A stretch of DNA of 64,000 bases from contig NZ_CP080999.1 in assembly GCF_019645855.1 (NCBI RefSeq), positions 2,356,001-2,420,000 of the forward strand, in the 5' to 3' direction. Origin of the DNA: Mycobacterium malmoense. GTDB lineage: Bacteria; Actinomycetota; Actinomycetes; Mycobacteriales; Mycobacteriaceae. The translations under genes and the position numbers were made by a program. The notes beneath the pieces were generated by a model. The model worked only from the letters and a program-made list of their open reading frames with translations. It ran no database searches and had not been told where the DNA came from. This document shows positions 16,811-26,384 of this stretch, in pieces (position 1 is the stretch's first letter; every line of letters starts with the position of its first letter).

Positions 16811-17462
16811 TACCCGCCCGGCTCGGTCCGGCCGGCTGACGATCGGGATAGCCCAGCTGTTGCTGGTGGTTGCCGCGGGGGCGCTGTGGACGGCGTCGCG
16901 GCTGCCCTGGGTCGTCATCCGGTCGTTCGACGGGCTGGGCCCGCCAAAGGAGGTGACCCTGTCCGGCGCCTCGTGGTCGACGGCGCTGGTGCCGTTGGCG
17001 CTGCTCATACTGGCCACCGCGGCCGCCGCGCTCGCGGTGCGTGGCTGGCCGTTGCGGGTGCTGGCGGGACTGATGGCGGCGGCCAGCCTTGCGGTCGGCT
17101 ATCTGGGCATCAGCCTGTGGGTGATTCCGGACGTGGCCGTGCGCGGCGCCGACCTCGCGCATGTCTCGCTGGCATCGCTGGTGGGAACCGAGCGGCACCA
17201 TTGGGGGGCGGGCGCCGCGGTGGCCGCCGCGGTGTGCACCCTGGCCGCGGCCGTCTTATTGATGCGGTCTGCTTCGGTTTTGGGGTCGGACCGCTCGGGC
17301 GCAACGAAATATGCGGCGCCCGCGACCCGCCGGTCGAATGCGCGACGCGAAGACGCTGACGGGGTGACGCCGGAGGTGTCGGAGCGGATGATCTGGGATG
17401 CGCTTGACGAGGGTCGCGACCCCACCGATCGGCCCTACGAGTCGGACACCGAGGGTCGGTGA
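16803..17462 (+). CDS. Tryptophan-operon-associated membrane protein (Rv1610 family)
   Basis: A 219-residue protein overlapping the trpE 3' end by 8 nt. It has four predicted membrane segments: about residues 15-32, 60-75, 80-100 and 135-155, with a polar C-terminal tail (about 165-219) rich in charged residues (WDALDEGRDPTDRPYESD). It belongs to the actinobacterial family named for its position between trpE and trpC. Function is not established; coupling to trpE suggests a role in Trp metabolism or transport. A 108-nt gap precedes trpC. Confidence 0.85.
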   Translation: MGDTRPARSGRLTIGIAQLLLVVAAGALWTASRLPWVVIRSFDGLGPPKEVTLSGASWSTALVPLALLILATAAAALAVRGWPLRVLAGLMAAASLAVGYLGISLWVIPDVAVRGADLAHVSLASLVGTERHHWGAGAAVAAAVCTLAAAVLLMRSASVLGSDRSGATKYAAPATRRSNARREDADGVTPEVSERMIWDALDEGRDPTDRPYESDTEGR

Positions 17463-17570
17463 CGGGCCGCGAGCTGACGGTCGCTACCCTTCATTGCATT
17501 CCCGAAACCGCCCGAGTGACGGTGGCGACAGCGGGATGGCAATGGGTTGGGAGTGGGAGGAACGACAGGC

Positions 17571-18389
17571 ATGAGTCCGGCAACCGTGCTTGACTCCATC
17601 CTCGAGGGAGTCCGGGCCGACGTTGCCGCGCGCGAAGCGCTCATCAGCCTGTCCGAAATCAAAGCGGCCGCCGCCGCCGCACCGCCACCGCTGGACGTGA
17701 TGGCCGCGTTACGCGAGCCCGGTATCGGCGTCATCGCCGAGGTCAAGCGCGCCAGTCCGTCGGCCGGTTCACTGGCGCCCATCGCCGACCCGGCAAAGCT
17801 GGCCCGAGCCTACGAAGACGGCGGTGCCCGGATCATCAGCGTCCTGACCGAGGAGAGGCGTTTCCAGGGCTCGCTCGACGACCTCGACGCGATCCGGGCC
17901 ACGGTGTCGATTCCGGTGTTGCGCAAAGACTTTGTGGTGCAGCCTTATCAGATCCACGAGGCGCGTGCGCACGGCGCCGACATGCTGTTGCTCATCGTGG
18001 CCGCGCTGGACCAGTCGGCGTTGGTGTCCATGCTCGACCGCACCGAATCGCTTGGCATGACGGCGCTCGTCGAGGTGCACACCGAGCAGGAAGCCGATCG
18101 GGCGCTGAAGGCCGGCGCCAAGGTGATCGGCGTCAACGCCCGCGATCTCGCGACGCTGGAGGTGGACCGGGATTGCTTCGCGCGCATCGCTCCCGGGCTG
18201 CCCAGCAGCGTGATCAGGATCGCCGAGTCCGGTGTGCGTGGCACCGGAGACCTGCTGGCGTATGCCGGTGCGGGTGCCGACGCCGTGTTGGTCGGTGAAG
18301 GTTTGGTCAAAAGTGGTGACCCGCGTGCCGCGGTTGCCGACCTTGTCACCGCGGGCACCCATCCGTCCTGTCCGAAACCCGCTCGCTAG
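17571..18389 (+). CDS. trpC: Indole-3-glycerol phosphate synthase TrpC
   Basis: Ring-closing decarboxylase producing indole-3-glycerol phosphate. The 272-residue TIM barrel has VIAEVKRASPSAG (catalytic Glu/Lys), the IISVLTEERRFQGSLDDL loop, VLRKDFVVQPYQI (catalytic Lys), GVNARDL and VAESGV-like IRIAESGVRG. ATG 17571 follows GGGAGG (17555-17560); the upstream in-frame start at 17547 precedes that site and is rejected. TrpF function is probably supplied by HisA (PriA). Confidence 0.95.
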   Translation: MSPATVLDSILEGVRADVAAREALISLSEIKAAAAAAPPPLDVMAALREPGIGVIAEVKRASPSAGSLAPIADPAKLARAYEDGGARIISVLTEERRFQGSLDDLDAIRATVSIPVLRKDFVVQPYQIHEARAHGADMLLLIVAALDQSALVSMLDRTESLGMTALVEVHTEQEADRALKAGAKVIGVNARDLATLEVDRDCFARIAPGLPSSVIRIAESGVRGTGDLLAYAGAGADAVLVGEGLVKSGDPRAAVADLVTAGTHPSCPKPAR

Positions 18390-18466
18390 ACATTGGAAAA
18401 GTCGCTGCGAAGCCCCGGCGCCGAAACGTTGAACCCGATGAGCCGTCCCCGCGTTGAGCAGTGGTG

Positions 18467-19729
18467 ATGGTAGACCTAACCCGCCGGGAGCTTCCGCTTT
18501 CGAGCGAGGCCATCGCCGAACCCACCCGCCACGATCCCGACCCGGGTGGTCATTTCGGCGTTTATGGCGGTCGCTACGTCGCCGAGGCGCTGATGGCGGT
18601 GATCGAAGAAGTCACCGCCGCCTACGAGAAGGAACGCGTCAACCCGGATTTCTTGGACACGCTGGATAACTTGCAGGCCAACTATGCAGGCCGGCCGTCA
18701 CCGCTGTATGAGGCGGCCCGGCTCGGTGAGCACGCGGGTGGCGCACGAATCTTCCTCAAACGAGAAGACTTGAACCACACCGGTTCTCACAAGATCAACA
18801 ACGTGCTCGGCCAGGCGTTGCTGGCCAAGAGAATGGGCAAGACGCGGGTGATCGCCGAGACCGGCGCCGGTCAGCACGGCGTCGCCACCGCCACCGCATG
18901 CGCGCTGCTCGGACTGGACTGCGTGATTTATATGGGCGCCGTCGACACCGCGCGCCAGGCGCTCAACGTGGCACGGATGCGGCTGCTGGGCGCCGAGGTC
19001 GTCTCGGTCGACAGCGGTTCGCAAACGCTCAAGGACGCCATCAACGAGGCGTTCCGGGATTGGGTCACCAACGCCGACAACACGTACTACTGCTTCGGCA
19101 CCGCGGCTGGACCCCATCCCTTTCCGACCATGGTGCGCGACTTTCAGCGCATCATCGGCCTGGAGACCCGCGTTCAGATCCAGGCTCAGGCGGGCCGGTT
19201 GCCCGACGCGGTCACCGCGTGCGTCGGCGGCGGATCCAACGCCATCGGGATCTTCCACGCGTTCCTCGATGACCCCGGCGTCCGGCTGGTCGGATTCGAG
19301 GCCGCCGGCGACGGCGTCGAAACCGGCAGGCATGCCGCGACATTTACCGGCGGTTCGCCCGGGGCCTTCCAGGGATCGTATTCCTACCTGCTGCAAGACG
19401 AGGACGGCCAGACCATCGAATCCCATTCGATCTCAGCGGGTTTGGACTATCCGGGGGTGGGTCCCGAACACGCGTGGCTCAGGGAAACCGGACGGGCCGA
19501 ATACCGGCCCATCACCGACGCCGAGGCGATGGACGCGTTCCGACTGCTGTGCCGCACCGAAGGCATCATTCCGGCCATCGAATCCGCGCACGCGGTCGCC
19601 GGTGCCCTCAAGCTGGGTGTCGAACTGGGAAGGGGCGCGGTCATTGTGGTGAACCTGTCGGGCCGCGGCGACAAGGACGTCGAGACGGCCGCGAAGTGGT
19701 TCGGGCTCCTGGACCAGGGCAAGCAATGA
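18467..19729 (+). CDS. trpB: Tryptophan synthase beta chain TrpB
   Basis: PLP enzyme that joins indole with serine to form tryptophan in the alpha2-beta2 complex with TrpA. About 420 residues. The cofactor lysine is in KREDLNHTGSHKINNVLGQ, the phosphate-binding loop is CVGGGSNAIGIF, and GAGQHGVATATACALLG and ESAHAVAGAL are further family blocks. Start: ATG 18467 is preceded in frame by GTGs at 18464 and 18461, and no good ribosome site distinguishes them. ATGA overlap with trpA. Confidence 0.94.
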   Translation: MVDLTRRELPLSSEAIAEPTRHDPDPGGHFGVYGGRYVAEALMAVIEEVTAAYEKERVNPDFLDTLDNLQANYAGRPSPLYEAARLGEHAGGARIFLKREDLNHTGSHKINNVLGQALLAKRMGKTRVIAETGAGQHGVATATACALLGLDCVIYMGAVDTARQALNVARMRLLGAEVVSVDSGSQTLKDAINEAFRDWVTNADNTYYCFGTAAGPHPFPTMVRDFQRIIGLETRVQIQAQAGRLPDAVTACVGGGSNAIGIFHAFLDDPGVRLVGFEAAGDGVETGRHAATFTGGSPGAFQGSYSYLLQDEDGQTIESHSISAGLDYPGVGPEHAWLRETGRAEYRPITDAEAMDAFRLLCRTEGIIPAIESAHAVAGALKLGVELGRGAVIVVNLSGRGDKDVETAAKWFGLLDQGKQ

Positions 19730-20541
19730 CGGTGGAGCAAAGCGAGGCCAGCAGGCTGGGTCCCACTTTCGATGCGTGCCGCGAGGACAATCGCGCGGCG
19801 CTGATCGGCTATCTGCCCACCGGTTACCCCGACGTGCCCATCTCCGTGGACGCGATGCTCGCCCTGGTCGAATCCGGTTGCGACATCATCGAAGTCGGAG
19901 TCCCGTATTCGGATCCGGGCATGGACGGCCCGACCATCGCCAGGGCGACCGAGGCCGCGCTGCGCGGGGGAGTACGGGTCCGGGACACGTTGGCCGCGGT
20001 CGAGGCGATCAGCCTGGCCGGCGGACGCGCCGTGGTGATGACCTACTGGAATCCGGTGCTGCACTACGGGGTTGACGCGTTCGCGCGGGACCTCGCGGCG
20101 GCCGGCGGGCACGGCCTGATCACTCCCGACCTCATCCCCGACGAAGCCGGGCAATGGTTGGCGGCATCCGAGGAGCATCGGTTGGATCGCATATTTCTTG
20201 TGGCGCCCTCGTCGACACCCCAGCGGTTGGCGACCACCGTCGAGGCATCGCGCGGGTTCGTCTACGCGGCATCGACAATGGGTGTGACCGGCGCGCGCGA
20301 CGCGGTATCACGGGCCGCACCGGAATTGGTGCGCAGGGTGAAGGCGGTGTCCGACATACCCGTCGGCGTCGGCCTGGGAGTGCGGTCGCGAGAGCAGGCC
20401 GCGCAGATCGGCAGCTACGCCGATGGTGTCATCGTCGGATCCGCGCTGGTGTCGGCGCTGGGCGACGGTGGTTTGCCCGCATTGCGCTCATTGACAGAGG
20501 AATTGGCCACGGGCGTGCGGCAGAGGGTGGCCGCCTCATGA
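19726..20541 (+). CDS. trpA: Tryptophan synthase alpha chain TrpA
   Basis: Cleaves indole-3-glycerol phosphate and channels indole to TrpB. The 271-residue TIM barrel has the catalytic Glu in DIIEVGVPYSDPGMDGPTI, GYLPTGYPD near the N-terminus, and the phosphate-binding segments VGVGLGVRSREQA and GVIVGSALV. The start overlaps trpB by ATGA and the stop overlaps lgt by ATGA. Confidence 0.95.
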   Translation: MTVEQSEASRLGPTFDACREDNRAALIGYLPTGYPDVPISVDAMLALVESGCDIIEVGVPYSDPGMDGPTIARATEAALRGGVRVRDTLAAVEAISLAGGRAVVMTYWNPVLHYGVDAFARDLAAAGGHGLITPDLIPDEAGQWLAASEEHRLDRIFLVAPSSTPQRLATTVEASRGFVYAASTMGVTGARDAVSRAAPELVRRVKAVSDIPVGVGLGVRSREQAAQIGSYADGVIVGSALVSALGDGGLPALRSLTEELATGVRQRVAAS

Positions 20542-21815
20542 CGAACTTGCTCGCCTATTTCCCCAGCCCGCCGCAAGGCGTATGGCACCTGGGGCCGTTG
20601 CCCATTCGCGCCTACGCGCTGTTCATCATCGCCGGCATCGTGGTCTGCCTGGTGATCGGCGACCGGCGCTGGGAGGCCCGCGGCGGCCAGCGCGGCGTCA
20701 TCTACGACATCGCGCTGTGGGCCGTGCCGTTCGGACTGGTGGGCGGCAGGCTCTATCACCTGGCCACCGACTGGCGGACCTACTGGGGCCCGGGTGGCGC
20801 CGGGTTCGGTGCGGCGCTGCGGATCTGGGACGGCGGCTTGGGCATCTGGGGCGCGGTAGCCCTCGGCGGCGTCGGCGCGTGGATCGGCGTTCGGCGCCGC
20901 GGAATTCCGTTGCCCGCCTTCGCCGACGCGATCGCCCCGGGAATCGTCCTGGCGCAGGCCATCGGCCGGCTCGGCAACTATTTCAACCAGGAGCTCTACG
21001 GCCGGGAAACCACGATGCCGTGGGGCTTGGAGATCTTCTACCGTCGGGATCCGTCCGGCTACGTCGACCCGCATTCGCTCGACGGCGTCTCGACGGGGCA
21101 GGTCGCGTTCGTCGTGCAACCCACGTTCCTTTACGAATTGATTTGGAACGTCCTGGTTTTCGTCGCATTGATCTACCTGGACCGGAGGTTCAGGCTGGGC
21201 CACGGGCGGTTGTTCGCGCTCTACGTGGCCGGCTACTGCGTCGGGCGCTTCGGTGTCGAGCTGCTGCGCAACGACACCGCCACACACATTGCCGGGATCC
21301 GGATCAACGTGTTCACGTCGACCTTCGTGTTCATCGGCGCCGTGGTGTACATCATCCTGGCGCCGAAGGGCCGCGAGGCCCCCGAGAGCCTGCGCGGCAA
21401 AGGCCATGGTCCCGACGAATCGCCAGAATCCGAACCGGCGACCGTCGCGTCGGCCGCGGTTGACGGTGGGGAAAGCGGAGACAAGGCCGAAGCCGAAGTT
21501 CAGGAGGCGGAGGCCGAACCCGACGAGATCGAAGTGGCCAAGACCGAAGAACCAGAGCCCGAAGCCGGAGAACCGGATATCGCGGAGACGGAAGTCGCGG
21601 AGCCCGAAGCCGAAGAGCCCGAGGCTGATTCAGAGTCATCGGAGCCGGAAGACGCGGCTGAAAAGGCCGCGCAAGACGACGCGTCAAACGAATTAGACTC
21701 CGACGCGGGAGAGGCCGCTGAGGAGGCCTCCGCCGATGACGCGACGATATCGGACACCGGCGGCTCAACCCGGCGGCGATTCAGCTTTCGACCGAGGAGC
21801 CGAAGGGTCCGCTAG
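20538..21815 (+). CDS. lgt: Prolipoprotein diacylglyceryl transferase Lgt with long acidic tail
   Basis: Transfers diacylglycerol from phosphatidylglycerol to the lipobox Cys of prolipoproteins at the plasma membrane. The 425-residue protein has about seven membrane segments in residues 1-275, the signature AIGRLGNYFNQELYG, VGGRLYHLATDW and FLYELIWNVLVF. From about residue 276 there is a roughly 150-residue hydrophilic tail dominated by Glu, Ala, Pro and Asp, ending in a basic TRRRFSFRPRSRRVR. The tail is dispensable for the known active site. ATGA overlap with trpA places it at the end of the trp transcript, as in M. tuberculosis. Confidence 0.95.
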   Translation: MTNLLAYFPSPPQGVWHLGPLPIRAYALFIIAGIVVCLVIGDRRWEARGGQRGVIYDIALWAVPFGLVGGRLYHLATDWRTYWGPGGAGFGAALRIWDGGLGIWGAVALGGVGAWIGVRRRGIPLPAFADAIAPGIVLAQAIGRLGNYFNQELYGRETTMPWGLEIFYRRDPSGYVDPHSLDGVSTGQVAFVVQPTFLYELIWNVLVFVALIYLDRRFRLGHGRLFALYVAGYCVGRFGVELLRNDTATHIAGIRINVFTSTFVFIGAVVYIILAPKGREAPESLRGKGHGPDESPESEPATVASAAVDGGESGDKAEAEVQEAEAEPDEIEVAKTEEPEPEAGEPDIAETEVAEPEAEEPEADSESSEPEDAAEKAAQDDASNELDSDAGEAAEEASADDATISDTGGSTRRRFSFRPRSRRVR

Positions 21816-21968
21816 TAACCCGTCCAGCGTTGGGTTGTGGCGCGAAAGGTGCGCTTTTCACGCGACTGGTGGCGACTCTGTTGTCGACTGTCCTGGTGGC
21901 GGCCCACCCAGGCGGATGTTGTAATCCCTTGTGTCACTTTAGCTTCAGTGGTCACAGCGCGGTGATTC

Positions 21969-21991
21969 TTGTCGGTGGTCCTTCGTAGAGT
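21969..21991 (+). promoter_or_regulatory. PafBC-type (RecA-independent) damage promoter of the REP13E12 gene
   Basis: TTGTCGGTG (21969-21977), 8-nt spacer, TAGAGT (21986-21991), then 7 nt to the ATG at 21999. This equals the RecA-NDp consensus TTGTCRGTG-N8-TANNNT known for mycobacterial RecA-independent damage genes. The spacing also fits leaderless transcription. Confidence 0.75.
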
Positions 21992-21998
21992 CTGAGGC

Positions 21999-23353
21999 AT
22001 GGGTTCGAGCACGCGCGAGGAGTTCCGGGAGGACTTCGACGTGCTGCGCGCGGCGGTGTCGCGCGTTGTCGAGCATTCCTATGACACGTTGACGACTCCC
22101 GAGCGGCTGGCGTTGCTGGAGCGCCTCGAACAGGAGACCCGCCGGCTGGGTGTGCCGGGTCAGCAATTGATCAATCAACTCGGCGCGCAGGCCGGTGACG
22201 AAGAGTTGGGCGGCACGCTGCGCTGCGCGCTGGCCGATCGGTTGCGGATCACCAAGGCCGAGGCCGGCCGGCGCATCGAGGAAGCCGAGGACCTCGACGA
22301 GCGTCGGGCGCTGACCGGTGAGCCGTTGGCGCCGCAACTGAGCACGACCGCGGCCGGCCAACGCCGGGGGCTCATCGGCGAGGGCCACATCAAGGTGATC
22401 CGCAGTTTTTTTCGCTCATCTGCCCGCCGAGGTTGACGTGTCTACCCGGGAGGCCGCCGAGGCCGACCTGGCCGACAAGGCCTGCGGCTATCGTCCCGAT
22501 GAGTTGGCCAAATACGCCCGGCGGTCATGGACTGGCTTCATCCTGACGGGGAATTCAACGATGCCGAGCGGGCCCGCAAGCGTGGGATCACCATCGGCAA
22601 GCAACAATACGATGGCATGTCGCCGATCAACGGCTATCTGACCCCCGAGGCGCGGGCCACGATGGAGGCCGTGTTGGCCAAGCTGGCCGCCCCCGGAGCG
22701 TGCAACCCCGAGGATGACGCACCGGTCATCGATGCGACACCCGATGAGGAGGCGGTGCGCCGCGATGGCCGCTCCCAAGCTCAGCGCAACCATGACGGCC
22801 TGTTGGCCTGGCTGCGCGCCCTGCTGGCCTCCGGCGAGCTGGGCCAGCACAACGGGCTGCCCGTGTCGATCGTGGTGACTACCACACTGAAGGACCTGGA
22901 GGCCGCCGCGGGCAAGGCCCACACCGGGGGCGGCTCGCTGGTGCCCATGAGTGATGTGATCCGCATGGCCAGCCACGCCAATCACTATCTGGCGACCTTC
23001 GACAACGGCAGGCCGCTGGCGCTGTATCACACCAAACGATTCGCCTCCCCCGCACAGCGAATCATGTTGTACGCCAAGGACCGGGGGTGTACGAAGCCGG
23101 GCTGTGACGCACCGGCCTACCACAGCCAAGTCCACCACGTCCGAGGCCGCAGACCACCCGGCGCACCCATATCAACGACCTCGCACTGGCCTGCGGGCCC
23201 GATAACCGGCTCGCAGAACAGGGCTGGACCACCCGCACCAACGCCCGCGGCGAAACCGAATGGATCCCGCCACCCCACCTCGACGACGGACAACCACGAA
23301 CCAACCCCTACTACCACCCCGAACGATTCCGACACGACGACGAAGATCCGTAG
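21999..23353 (+). pseudogene. REP13E12-family HNH endonuclease, frameshifted
   Basis: Joined across frames, this encodes a near full-length 13E12 repeat protein (DUF222 plus HNH). Piece 1 (21999-22412): MGSSTREEFREDFDVLRAAV to HIKVIRSFF. The frame is lost in a run of seven T (22406-22412), where six would restore FFAHLPAEVDVSTREA. Piece 2 runs to about 22520, where one base is missing before MDWLHPDGEF. Piece 3 carries GYLTPEARATMEAVLAKLAA and the HNH site CDAPAYHSQVHHV, then shifts again near 23140-23170. Piece 4 gives THINDLALACGPDNRLAEQG to HDDEDP and the stop at 23351. In M. tuberculosis such repeats are multi-copy and serve as attB of phiRv1. It sits where Rv1615 would be. Confidence 0.85.
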
Positions 23354-23413
23354 CCCGCAAGATTGCCAGACCGACCTTCGGTGGAAGCTTCGGCGATCTG
23401 GCATGCTGAAAAC

Positions 23414-23851
23414 GTGACCGACCAGCCGTGGAATGGCGCCGCACCGCCGCAGCACGCCCCGCATCGTCATCGCCATTACACCGCGGCCGCCACCGGGGTG
23501 GTGCTCGCCGGGGCGCTCGGCTACGTCGGGCTCGTCGACCCGCACAACACCAATTCGGTGTATCCGCTGTGCCCGTTCAGGTGGCTCACCGGCTGGAATT
23601 GCCCCTTCTGCGGTGGGCTGCGGATGACCCACGACCTGCTGCACGGTGATCTGATGGCCAGCATCAACGACAATGTCTTCCTGCTAGTCGGTATCCCGAT
23701 CGTGGCCGCGTGGGTGCTGATTCGCCGCCGCCACGGCGAGCCGGCGCTGCCGATACCAGCGGTGGTGACGATCACCATCGCGGCGATCGCGTGGACCGTG
23801 CTGCGTAATCTTCCTGGCTTTCCATTAGTTCCGACGATTCTCAGTGGGTAG
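23414..23851 (+). CDS. DUF2752 membrane protein (Rv1616-like)
   Basis: A 145-residue protein with a His-rich N-terminus (APHRHRHYTA), a membrane segment at about residues 25-43, the family motif YPLCPFRWLTGWNCPFCGGL RM (two Cys pairs), and two further membrane segments (about 90-105 and 118-135). DUF2752 proteins are small membrane proteins of unknown function. The GTG at 23414 gives the usual length. It corresponds to Rv1616 upstream of pyk. The Cys motif suggests metal binding, but that is inference. Confidence 0.8.
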   Translation: MTDQPWNGAAPPQHAPHRHRHYTAAATGVVLAGALGYVGLVDPHNTNSVYPLCPFRWLTGWNCPFCGGLRMTHDLLHGDLMASINDNVFLLVGIPIVAAWVLIRRRHGEPALPIPAVVTITIAAIAWTVLRNLPGFPLVPTILSG

Positions 23852-23914
23852 CCGCATAGCGTCGAATCGGTTAAGTCGGGCTGGCGTGGCCCCGCGCGAC
23901 TATGCTGGTGCGGC

Positions 23915-25333
23915 GTGAGTAGACGCGGGAAGATCGTCTGCACCCTTGGCCCTGCAACAAACTCCGACGAGCTGATTCTGGCGCTGGTAGAGGCCGGAAT
24001 GGACGTCGCACGAATGAACTTCAGTCACGGCGATTACGCCGATCACAAAGCCGCCTACGAGCGGGTACGGTCCGCTTCCGATGCCACCGGCCGCGCGGTC
24101 GGTGTGCTCGCCGATTTGCAGGGCCCGAAGATCAGGCTGGGGCGCTTCGCCACGGGGCCCACGTTCTGGGCCGACGGTGAAACGGTTCGGATCACCGTCG
24201 CCGCCTGCGAAGGCAGCCACGACCGGGTGTCGACCACCTACAAGAGGTTGATCCAGGACGCCGCCGTCGGTGACCGGGTTCTGGTCGACGACGGCAAGGT
24301 CAGCCTGGTGGTCGACGGCATCGACGGCAACGACGTGATCTGCATTGTTACCGAAGGCGGCCCGGTCAGCAACAACAAGGGCATGTCGTTGCCCGGAATG
24401 AACGTGTCCGCTCCTGCCTTGTCGGACAAGGACATCGAGGATCTGACCTTCGCGCTGAACCTCGGCGTCGATCTGGTTGCCCTGTCGTTCGTGCGCTCGC
24501 CGTCCGACGTCGAGCTGGTGCACGAGGTGATGGACCGGATCGGGCGGCGGGTACCGGTGATTGCCAAGCTGGAGAAGCCCGAGGCCGTCGACAACCTGGA
24601 GGCGATCGTGCTGGCCTTTGACGCCATCATGGTGGCCCGCGGGGACCTCGGCGTCGAGCTGCCGCTGGAAGAGGTTCCGCTGGTTCAGAAGCGGGCCATC
24701 CAGATCGCCAGGGAGAACGCAAAACCCGTCATCGTGGCGACCCAGATGCTCGACTCGATGATCGAAAACTCGCGGCCGACACGAGCCGAGGCCTCCGACG
24801 TCGCCAACGCCGTGCTCGACGGCGCCGACGCGCTGATGCTGTCCGGGGAGACCTCGGTGGGTAAGCATCCGCTGGCGGCGGTCCGGACCATGTCGCGGAT
24901 CGTGTGCGCCCTCGAGGAGAATTCCACGGCCGCCCCACCGCTGACGCATGTGCCGCGCACCAAACGCGGCGTGATCTCCTACGCCGCGCGCGACATCGGC
25001 GAGCGGCTCGACGCCAAGGCCCTGGTCGCGTTCACGCAATCCGGCGATACCGTGCGCCGACTGGCGCGTTTGCATACCCCGCTGCCGCTGCTCGCCTTCA
25101 CCGCGTGGCCCGAGGTGCGCAGCCAGCTCGCCATGACCTGGGGCACCGAGACGTTCATCGTCCCGATGATGACGTCCACCGACGGCATGATCCGCCAGGT
25201 CGACAAGTCGCTGCTAGAACTCGGTCGCTACAAGCGCGGCGACCTGGTGGTCATCGTCGCTGGCGCGCCACCCGGCACAGTAGGCTCGACGAACCTGATC
25301 CACGTGCACCGGATCGGGGAGGACGACGTCTAG
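23915..25333 (+). CDS. pyk: Pyruvate kinase
   Basis: Transfers phosphate from phosphoenolpyruvate to ADP, the last step of glycolysis. The 472-residue protein has KIVCTLGPATNSDELI at the N-terminus, MNFSHGDYADH, the active-site signature VIAKLEKPEAVDNL, IMVARGDLGVELPLEEVPLV, and MLSGETSVGKHPLAAV, plus the C-terminal regulatory domain. GTG 23915 lies 8 nt after TATGCT (23901-23906), a probable leaderless -10. It is followed closely by tesB1. Confidence 0.95.
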   Translation: MSRRGKIVCTLGPATNSDELILALVEAGMDVARMNFSHGDYADHKAAYERVRSASDATGRAVGVLADLQGPKIRLGRFATGPTFWADGETVRITVAACEGSHDRVSTTYKRLIQDAAVGDRVLVDDGKVSLVVDGIDGNDVICIVTEGGPVSNNKGMSLPGMNVSAPALSDKDIEDLTFALNLGVDLVALSFVRSPSDVELVHEVMDRIGRRVPVIAKLEKPEAVDNLEAIVLAFDAIMVARGDLGVELPLEEVPLVQKRAIQIARENAKPVIVATQMLDSMIENSRPTRAEASDVANAVLDGADALMLSGETSVGKHPLAAVRTMSRIVCALEENSTAAPPLTHVPRTKRGVISYAARDIGERLDAKALVAFTQSGDTVRRLARLHTPLPLLAFTAWPEVRSQLAMTWGTETFIVPMMTSTDGMIRQVDKSLLELGRYKRGDLVVIVAGAPPGTVGSTNLIHVHRIGEDDV

Positions 25334-25341
25334 GAGAGCTT

Positions 25342-26238
25342 GTGCCGGCCGGCTGTGAGTCTCAGGAGCCGAAGCGGGATTTCGAGGAACTGCTGGCGAT
25401 ACTCGACCTCAACCGCGTCGCCAATGATCTGTTCATCGGAACCCATCCCAGCAAGAACCCGATGCGGACCTTCGGCGGGCAGCTCATGGCGCAGTCGTTC
25501 GTCGCGAGCAGCCGCACGCTGATCCGGGACAACCTGCCGCCCAGTGCGCTGTCGGTGCACTTCATCAACGGTGGCGACACCGCCAAGGACATCGAATTCC
25601 ACGTGGTGCGGCTGCGCGATGAGCGTCGCTTTGCCAATCGGCGCGTCGACGCCGTGCAGGATGGCGTGCTGTTGTCCTCGGCGATGATCTCCTACATGTC
25701 GGGCGGTCGCGGCCTGGAACACGCCGTCGAGCCTCCGCAGGTGCCGCAGCCCCACACCCAGCCATCGATCGGCGAGTTGTTGCGGGGCTACGAGGAGACC
25801 GTCCCGCACTTCGTCAACGCGCTACAGCCCATCGAATGGCGCTATACCAACGACCCGGCCTGGGTAATGCGGGACAAAGGCGAGCGTCTGCCCCACAACC
25901 GGGTCTGGGTCAAGGCGCTGGGCGCGATGCCCGACGATCCGGTGCTGCACACGGCGACCATGGTGTACGCCTCGGATACCACCGTGTTGGACTCGGTCAT
26001 CACCACCCACGGGCTGTCGTGGGGCTTCGACCGCATCTTCGCCGCGTCCGCCAACCATTCCGTATGGTTTCACCGGCAGGTCAACTTCGACGACTGGGTG
26101 TTGTATTCGACGTCGTCGCCGGTGGCCGCGGATTCGCGTGGGCTGGGCACCGGCCATTTCTTCGATCGCTCCGGGCAGCTGATCGCCACGGTGATGCAAG
26201 AGGGCGTGTTGAAATACTTTCCGCCGTCCCGCCGATAA
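25342..26238 (+). CDS. tesB1: Acyl-CoA thioesterase II TesB1
   Basis: Hydrolyses medium and long acyl-CoA to free fatty acid and CoA. The 298-residue double hot-dog protein has LDLNRVANDLFIGTHP and RTFGGQLMAQSFVASSRTL in the first half, SVHFINGGDT, and in the second half MVYASDTTVLDSVITTHGL and the terminal NFDDWVLYSTSSPVAADSRG with TVMQEGVLKY. The GTG at 25342, 8 nt after the pyk stop and preceded by AGGAGAG, suggests co-transcription with pyk. Confidence 0.93.
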   Translation: MPAGCESQEPKRDFEELLAILDLNRVANDLFIGTHPSKNPMRTFGGQLMAQSFVASSRTLIRDNLPPSALSVHFINGGDTAKDIEFHVVRLRDERRFANRRVDAVQDGVLLSSAMISYMSGGRGLEHAVEPPQVPQPHTQPSIGELLRGYEETVPHFVNALQPIEWRYTNDPAWVMRDKGERLPHNRVWVKALGAMPDDPVLHTATMVYASDTTVLDSVITTHGLSWGFDRIFAASANHSVWFHRQVNFDDWVLYSTSSPVAADSRGLGTGHFFDRSGQLIATVMQEGVLKYFPPSRR

Positions 26239-26384
26239 ATCGGTCGGCGGGATACCTGCAGGACAGCCGCCCGATTTCGGCACGGCAAGGCCGCGGACGG
26301 GCGTAAGTTCGACTCAGCCGGGTATTCGGTGCAGAGGCGGCCCATGGGCGGTCCAGCTGATGGTTAGCGCATCGGGAGGTGGGT

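Noticed and set aside
15368..17017. 549-codon minus-strand frame opposite trpE
   Set aside because: Shadow frame; trpE on the plus strand has all catalytic motifs.
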